20,043 nt of DNA, from assembly GCA_047623825.1 (NCBI GenBank), contig JBLHOS010000057.1:1-20043 (forward strand). Direction: 5' to 3'. The position numbers and the translations under genes are program-made. This document shows, piece after piece, positions 14,991 through 20,043 of this stretch. Under the pieces are notes generated by a model that saw only the letters and a list, made by a program, of their open reading frames with translations, did no database searches and was not told the DNA's origin. Position 1 is the first letter of the stretch. Each line of letters begins with the position of its first letter. Source of the stretch: JBLHOS01 sp047623825. GTDB lineage: Bacteria > Pseudomonadota > Alphaproteobacteria > Rhodobacterales > Rhodobacteraceae.

Positions 14991-15061
14991 CGGCTGGGGT
15001 GGGGCTATCGAGCGGCCCGCTTCGTCCACTTTTAATCCAGCCAACCAAGGAATAGCACGTT

Positions 15062-18000
15062 ATGAGTATCCGCTTTTTCTCGGACAAGAATCGCCCGGTT
15101 CACTTGGGTCCGTACCCGTTGGAACGGCTGGCGCGTACCGATATGCCCGATCTAAGCCAAATACCGGCCTTTCAGCAGCTAAACTTTCGCAGACCTGAGG
15201 CCCCGGCCTCAATCGTCAATGCGATGGGTGAGTATCAGGCGATGATGGATGCAATCCGCGATGGGCTAGTCAATAAGGCCAAGGCAGGGTGCCCAGATGA
15301 TCCGGCTGAACGCGCTAATCATCTAAAAGCATTTGGTTATTTCTCGGATGCGGCACAGGTCGGCATCGGCCCGTTGCCAGGCAGCGCCTTGCTGGCCACG
15401 CCTTTTCAAAACCCCGATATCGACCGCTTGGCTGAGGATCTGAAGACGCGCCAGACCAAGACGCTGGCCTCGGGTATCGACATAATCATGGCTGACTTGC
15501 GCGATGCGATGCAGGCCCCTCCCGGCACGATATCGGGCCACACCCGCGCGATTGTGTTTTTGTATGATTACCCGCGTGATCCCAAATCGGATGAGCCGGG
15601 CGTCGACTGGCTGCAAGACGCACAGGCTCATCGCGCCTGCTTGCGCGCGTCTGAAACTGCGGTTGTTTTGGCCAACTATATCCGAGTTTTAGGATGGGAT
15701 GCCAAAGCCCATACTGCGACCAGCTCAGACGTAGATCTGAACCAGTTGGTCGTGGCCGCAGGGTTGGCCACGTTAGAGAATGGCGAGTTGGTCAATCCCT
15801 ATGTGGGCCGCCGGTTTGGCGTGGCCATTGTCACAACTGAAATGGATCTGGCCATGGATCGACCTTTGGCAAAAATGGCCGATCAGCCGTGGTTCAAAAC
15901 CAAGGGTCCGGCGTGGTGGCTTGGCGCAGGCTTTGCCAAAAGTGCACTGAACCGCGATCCGTATGCCAGTCGGCGATATGTCGACGGCGCTCATCCGTTT
16001 GAAAAACTTAAACGCGTTGATCTGCCAACAACTTATATTGATGAGGCGCGGGTCGCCCGTGTTCCCAAACGCGCTGATATGTTTGCACGCGCCCAGTTTG
16101 GCGACATGGGCAAGGCCAATCAGGAAAAGGCCAAGGGTGGATATTATGCCCGCAAGGCCGCCCCGTCGATGGCGCAACGCCGGATGCTGGGGGCGTTTGT
16201 GCTATTGCAAGATGGCCCGTCTGAGGATGTGCCAAAGCCAAGTGAAGCGGCGCGCAACGCGGCCAACATAAAGGCTGCGAGTTATTTTCTAGGTGTTGAC
16301 GCCGTTGGCCTTAGCCGGTGCCCCGATTGGACGTGGTATTCCCATGATGCCACTGGTGTTCCGATTGATCCCCCACATGACCAAGCGATCAGCATGATCA
16401 TCGATCAGGGCTATGAGACGATGGAGGGCGCGTCGGGTGATGACTGGATCAGTGTCGCGCAATCAATGCGGGCTTATCTGCGGTTCTCATTGCTTGGGGG
16501 CGTAATTGCAAAACAGATCAGAAACTTGGGATACAAAGCCAAAGCGCATTCAGTGATGGACGGTGAGGTTTTGCAGCCGCCGCTGCTGCTGTTGAGTGGC
16601 CTAGGTGAGGTCAGCCGGATCGGTGAGGTGATCCTGAATCCCTTTCTGGGGCCACGTCTGAAATCGGGCGTTGTGACCACTGATATGCCGATGATCCATG
16701 ATAAACCGATTGATTTTGGACTGCAAAGTTTTTGCGAAAGTTGCAACAAATGCGCGCGTGAATGCCCCTCGGGCGCAATCACCGCTGGTCCTAAACTGAT
16801 GTTCAACGGCTATGAGATCTGGAAATCCGACAGTCAGAAATGCGCGACCTACCGCATCGGAACGCTGGGTGGTGCGATGTGTGGGCGCTGCATGAAAACC
16901 TGCCCTTGGAACCTAGAAGGTTTGTTCGCCGAAAAGCCGTTCAGGTGGGCTGCGATGAACATTCCCAAAGCCGCCCCGGTGCTGGCCAAACTGGATGATT
17001 TGGTCGGCAACGGCGACATGAACCCGATCAAAAAGTGGTGGTGGGATCTAGAGTTGGAGGCCGATGGTGGCTACCGACCGACACGCCACCCGGTTAATGC
17101 GCGCGGTCTGCAAAAGGATTTGGATCTAAAATATGAGGATCAGACGCTGGCGGTTTATCCCGCACCACTGGCACCGCACCCCTATCCATATCCGTTCCCG
17201 ATGGACCGCGAACAAGGGATCGAGGCCTATCAGTCGATGATCACAGCGGAGGAATACAAGGCCCGGCTTGCACGCGGCGACACCAGCAAGATCCACATCT
17301 ATTCTAGCGATGGTGAGGCGCCGGTGCTGCGGGTTCAGATCACCAAGGCCCAAGAGATTACACCTGATGTGACCAAGTATGAGTTTGCCTCTCTGGATGG
17401 ATCAGACCTGCCGGCATGGACTGCGGGCGGGCATCTGGATATTGTTGTCGCGCCTGAATATTTGCGGCAATATTCAATGTCGGGTGATCCGGCTGACCGG
17501 TCGAAATACCAGATCGGGGTGTTGCGTGAAGATGGTGGGCGCGGCGGATCGGCCCTGCTGCACCGGATCTTTAATGAGGGCCGTAAGGTTTTCATCTCCA
17601 AACCAATCAACCACTTCCCGCTCGTGGAGGACGCCAACAAAAGCTATCTGATGGGCGGTGGGATCGGGATTACACCGATGATCGCAATGGCCCATCGGTT
17701 GCATGCAATCGGCGCTGAATTTGAAGTGCACTATTCGGTCGGTTCCCGCAAATCTGCGGGGTATCTGGATGATCTTGCAGCCGTCGATTGGGCTAGTAAC
17801 GTCACCCTGCACGTTTCAGATGAAGGGACACGCGCCGATCTGGATGCGGTTTTGGCGCACTACCAACCGGGTCAGCACGTCTATACCTGCGGTCCAGATC
17901 GCTACATGTCGGGCGTGATTATGGCCGCTGAACGGCAAGGTTTCGCCGAGGAGGCGCGTCATCTGGAATACTTCTCGGTCCCGGAAACACCGGACTATGT

Positions 18001-18271
18001 GAACCACAGCTTCACCTTGAAACTGTCAAAGTCGGGGCGTGAATTTGTGGTACCTGCCGATAAATCCGCAACCGATGTCCTATCTGAAAACGGCATCGCG
18101 ATTGATGTCAAATGTTCGGACGGGATTTGCGGTGTGTGCAAGTGCGGGTTAGTTGCGGGTGAGGTTGAGCACCGCGATTTCGTGTTGTCTAAGGCGCAGC
18201 AGGCGACCAGCGTGATTTTGTGCCAGTCGCGTTCTGCCAAGGCCGGTGGCGTGATTGTAATTGATCTTTAG
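15062..18271 (+). CDS. Self-sufficient catabolic reductive dehalogenase (RdhA fused to FMN/2Fe-2S reductase)
   Basis: A 1069-residue fusion predicted to remove halogen from (probably phenolic) organohalides with NAD(P)H. Residues 1 to ~700 are the cobalamin-dependent dehalogenase. They end in two ferredoxin-type motifs: C558-x2-C561-x2-C564-x3-C568-P, and C594-x12-C607-x2-C610-x3-C614-P. Y426 in CPDWTWYSHD sits where the catalytic tyrosine of NpRdhA is expected. Residues ~750-1069 are a phthalate dioxygenase reductase-type module: flavin motif R802-Q-Y-S, nucleotide motif GGGIGITP (865-872), YTCGPDRYM, and a C-terminal plant-type 2Fe-2S ferredoxin with C1018, C1023, C1026 and C1054. There is no twin-arginine signal and no rdhB membrane anchor gene, unlike respiratory dehalogenases, so it should be cytoplasmic. 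AAGGAA nine bases before ATG 15062 supports the start. Known relatives are BhbA and NpRdhA. The substrate is not readable from sequence. Confidence 0.93.
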   Translation: MSIRFFSDKNRPVHLGPYPLERLARTDMPDLSQIPAFQQLNFRRPEAPASIVNAMGEYQAMMDAIRDGLVNKAKAGCPDDPAERANHLKAFGYFSDAAQVGIGPLPGSALLATPFQNPDIDRLAEDLKTRQTKTLASGIDIIMADLRDAMQAPPGTISGHTRAIVFLYDYPRDPKSDEPGVDWLQDAQAHRACLRASETAVVLANYIRVLGWDAKAHTATSSDVDLNQLVVAAGLATLENGELVNPYVGRRFGVAIVTTEMDLAMDRPLAKMADQPWFKTKGPAWWLGAGFAKSALNRDPYASRRYVDGAHPFEKLKRVDLPTTYIDEARVARVPKRADMFARAQFGDMGKANQEKAKGGYYARKAAPSMAQRRMLGAFVLLQDGPSEDVPKPSEAARNAANIKAASYFLGVDAVGLSRCPDWTWYSHDATGVPIDPPHDQAISMIIDQGYETMEGASGDDWISVAQSMRAYLRFSLLGGVIAKQIRNLGYKAKAHSVMDGEVLQPPLLLLSGLGEVSRIGEVILNPFLGPRLKSGVVTTDMPMIHDKPIDFGLQSFCESCNKCARECPSGAITAGPKLMFNGYEIWKSDSQKCATYRIGTLGGAMCGRCMKTCPWNLEGLFAEKPFRWAAMNIPKAAPVLAKLDDLVGNGDMNPIKKWWWDLELEADGGYRPTRHPVNARGLQKDLDLKYEDQTLAVYPAPLAPHPYPYPFPMDREQGIEAYQSMITAEEYKARLARGDTSKIHIYSSDGEAPVLRVQITKAQEITPDVTKYEFASLDGSDLPAWTAGGHLDIVVAPEYLRQYSMSGDPADRSKYQIGVLREDGGRGGSALLHRIFNEGRKVFISKPINHFPLVEDANKSYLMGGGIGITPMIAMAHRLHAIGAEFEVHYSVGSRKSAGYLDDLAAVDWASNVTLHVSDEGTRADLDAVLAHYQPGQHVYTCGPDRYMSGVIMAAERQGFAEEARHLEYFSVPETPDYVNHSFTLKLSKSGREFVVPADKSATDVLSENGIAIDVKCSDGICGVCKCGLVAGEVEHRDFVLSKAQQATSVILCQSRSAKAGGVIVIDL

Positions 18272-19311
18272 AGGGCGACCTGAACCAGCTGTTTGCCAAA
18301 GTTCTTACCGCTGAGCAGGCGTAGGAACGCCGCAGGGGCGTCTTGCAGCCCGTTTGCAATATCTTCGCGGTGTTTGATTTGGCCCGACAGGACCAATGGC
18401 GTCACCTCTTGCACGAAGGCCGGATTACGATCGTAATTGTCCAAAATGATGAAGCCATTGATCGATAGGCGGTTCACCAGAATACTGCGCCAAATCAAGG
18501 GCAGGGTGTCTGACCCCGCGAGGCTGGGATCATCAGGACCGGTCAGATCGTACCATCCGATTGTGCCGCAAATCGGGATGCGTCCCGCAACATTCATCAA
18601 GGGCAGAACGGCGCGCAGTGTCTTGTCGCCGACATTTTCAAAATAGATATCGATGCCATCAGGGCAGGCCACCGCAATTTGGGCGCGCAAGGCCTTGGGG
18701 TCGGCGGCTGCGCGGTGATCAATGCACGCGTCAAAGCCCAATTTCTCAACTGCATAGGTGCATTTTTCGGCTCCTCCGGCCACACCCACAGCGCGCAGTC
18801 CGTAGTGTTTGGCCAATTGGCCAACCATCGATCCGACAGCGCCGGCGGCCGCACCAACCACCAGTGTTTCACCCGCCTTGGGCCGGCCATATGCGTTTAA
18901 CCCGTGCCAACCGGTAAACCCCGGCATGCCCAGAACGCCCAATGCGGTCGACAGGGGTGCGATTGTGGCATCGACCATTTGCAGATCATGCGCTGGCAGG
19001 ACGCCGTGGCTGGCCCATCCGATCATTCCGACCGCGTAATCGCCCGGTTTGAACGCGGAACTGCCTGAGGCCAGAACCTTGCCAACGGCCGCGCCCTCCA
19101 TAGTGGCGCCGATCTCAACTGGGTTGGCATAAGATTTGCCAGTGCTCATCCGGCCGCGCATATAAGGATCAAGCGAGAGGACCTGCGTTTCCAACAGCAC
19201 CTCACCTTTGCCCGGATCAGGCAGGCTGAACGGCTCATACCGGAAATTTGCAAGGGAAGGGGCCCCCTCTGGTCGGCTTGCCAAGGCGACGCGGTGCATC
19301 TGAATAGTCAT
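18268..19311 (-). CDS. NADP-dependent oxidoreductase, zinc-free MDR (CurA / PTGR type)
   Basis: A 347-residue medium-chain dehydrogenase/reductase of the leukotriene B4 12-hydroxydehydrogenase / curcumin reductase branch, which reduces alpha,beta-unsaturated ketones and aldehydes with NADPH. The signatures are LDPYMRGRM (about 48-56), GMPGFTGWHGL, and the Rossmann nucleotide loop AAAGAVGSMVGQLAK; the zinc-ligand cysteines of alcohol dehydrogenases are absent. I start at ATG 19311, because GGGAGG lies about ten bases upstream; the ATG at 19329 overlaps that ribosome site. The stop codon overlaps the dehalogenase stop on the other strand. The natural substrate is unknown; a role in dehalogenation is only suggested by position. 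It is divergent from the acyl-CoA synthetase. Confidence 0.9.
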   Translation of the reverse strand: MTIQMHRVALASRPEGAPSLANFRYEPFSLPDPGKGEVLLETQVLSLDPYMRGRMSTGKSYANPVEIGATMEGAAVGKVLASGSSAFKPGDYAVGMIGWASHGVLPAHDLQMVDATIAPLSTALGVLGMPGFTGWHGLNAYGRPKAGETLVVGAAAGAVGSMVGQLAKHYGLRAVGVAGGAEKCTYAVEKLGFDACIDHRAAADPKALRAQIAVACPDGIDIYFENVGDKTLRAVLPLMNVAGRIPICGTIGWYDLTGPDDPSLAGSDTLPLIWRSILVNRLSINGFIILDNYDRNPAFVQEVTPLVLSGQIKHREDIANGLQDAPAAFLRLLSGKNFGKQLVQVAL

Positions 19312-19411
19312 TTTAAGTTTTCCTCCCATGAGGCTTTGCTATGGTTGAGTTTGGGCAGTAGGCTTTGCCAATAACAAGAAGAGAATACACGACCGACTAA
19401 GGGAGAGACCA

Positions 19412-20043
19412 ATGCACGGCATGATGATGCATCGTCCATTGAAAATCGCTGATATTTTGGACTACGCCGCTGAGATTTTCCCGAAGACGGAAATTGTCTC
19501 TGTTCGCACCGAGGGTGATGTGCACCGCACGACCTATCTTGAGACGTCAAAGCGTGTGGCGCAGATGGCCCACGCCTTGGGCGCGCTTGGTGTGCAACCG
19601 GGCGACCGTGTCGCGACACTGGCCTGGAACGGGTATCGGCATTTTGAGCTGTATTACGCCATCTCGGGCGTGGGGGCAGTGTGCCATACAATTAACCCGC
19701 GCCTGTCGGGTGAACAGATGGCCTACATCGTAAATCATGCGGAAGATCAGGTCTTGTTCGTTGATCTGACCTTTGTGCCAATCATTGCCGCGTTGTACGG
19801 TCATCTGCCCAAAGGGCTTCGCTTTGTCATCATGACGGACCGCGCCCACATGCCCGACACCTCGTTTGAGGCGCTGTGTTATGAGGAGCTGTTGGAGGGG
19901 CATCCTGACCACATCATCTGGCCCGATCTGGATGAGGCGCAGGCCGCCGGCCTTTGCTATACGTCAGGCACCACTGGCAATCCCAAGGGCACACTGTTTT
20001 CGCATCGCTCAACTGTGTTGCACGCAATGATGTCTGCGATCTC
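19412..20043 (+). CDS. AMP-binding acyl-CoA synthetase, N-terminal part (runs off window)
   Basis: The first ~210 residues of an ANL-superfamily enzyme that activates a carboxylic acid as an acyl-adenylate and then forms its CoA thioester. The P-loop motif Y183-T-S-G-T-T-G-N-P-K-G is complete, and the N-terminal opening MHGMMMHRPLKIADIL is like those of medium/long-chain acyl-CoA ligases, including the DmdB group common in roseobacters. The conserved substrate-specificity part and C-terminal catalytic lysine lie beyond the window, so the substrate cannot be named. GGGAGA precedes ATG 19412. It is divergent from the MDR gene, with 100 bases between their starts. Confidence 0.9.
   Translation, partial: MHGMMMHRPLKIADILDYAAEIFPKTEIVSVRTEGDVHRTTYLETSKRVAQMAHALGALGVQPGDRVATLAWNGYRHFELYYAISGVGAVCHTINPRLSGEQMAYIVNHAEDQVLFVDLTFVPIIAALYGHLPKGLRFVIMTDRAHMPDTSFEALCYEELLEGHPDHIIWPDLDEAQAAGLCYTSGTTGNPKGTLFSHRSTVLHAMMSAI

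Noticed and set aside
14922..15061. Cobalamin riboswitch before the dehalogenase
   Set aside because: The leader is too short and I see no B12-box-like sequence; the region is explained by two operators and a ribosome site.
15062..15200. Twin-arginine signal peptide on the dehalogenase
   Set aside because: The N terminus (MSIRFFSDKNRPVHLGPYPL) has no RR motif and no hydrophobic segment.
19331..19368. Direct repeat AGGCTTTGC (19331 and 19360) between the MDR and synthetase genes
   Set aside because: A nine-base repeat at this distance occurs by chance about as often as seen here in 20 kb, and the same word occurs before tRNA-Leu.
1..20043. CRISPR arrays, insertion sequences, phage genes, integrases
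   Set aside because: No spaced direct-repeat array, transposase or integrase motif was found on either strand.

Overview
The window reads as chromosomal DNA of an alphaproteobacterium, most likely a marine member of the Rhodobacteraceae (Roseobacter group). This rests on gene content and order (dgt, argS, a SPOR-domain protein, nagZ, scpA, scpB), on protein sequences that look typical of that family, and on short GCCTCCGG-bounded intergenic repeats. No database search was run, so the taxonomic call is an inference.

Layout. 1-2551: the 3' end of a FAD-dependent monooxygenase (+) faces exonuclease III (-), with an 88-nt palindromic repeat between them. After a stretch with no convincing gene come a SpoIIAA/STAS-like protein (-) and an A-type Fe-S carrier (-). 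2682-9647: a run of housekeeping genes on the + strand: dgt, argS, SPOR protein, nagZ, scpA, scpB and a small basic protein. From the SPOR gene to scpB the genes touch or overlap (4-nt gap, 17-nt overlap, 4-nt overlap), so they look like one operon. It combines peptidoglycan binding and recycling with the ScpAB condensin partners. 9768-11754: a second 88-nt repeat copy, a glnA terminator, then the nitrogen pair glnB-glnA on the - strand with a UUCG-capped hairpin between them. 11931-14059: a bifunctional NAD(P)HX repair enzyme (+) facing a Hint-domain protein (-). 14243-14372: tRNA-Leu(UAG) and a terminator it shares with a convergent MarR gene.

The accessory part is 14376-20043. A MarR-type regulator (-) is divergent from a 1069-residue fused reductive dehalogenase (+). 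The dehalogenase carries a cobalamin-type catalytic module, two 4Fe-4S clusters, and a C-terminal FMN/NAD(P)H/2Fe-2S reductase of the phthalate dioxygenase reductase type. It has no Tat signal, so it is predicted to be a cytoplasmic, self-sufficient, NAD(P)H-driven catabolic dehalogenase rather than a respiratory one. The 140-nt divergent region holds two near-identical 14-16 bp palindromes 31 bp apart, the likely MarR operators. Downstream are a convergent zinc-free MDR oxidoreductase, whose stop codon overlaps that of the dehalogenase, and the 5' part of an acyl-CoA synthetase. The dehalogenase family is known (BhbA of Comamonas, NpRdhA of Nitratireductor). The regulator-operator unit and its setting in this genome are the most interesting things in the window.
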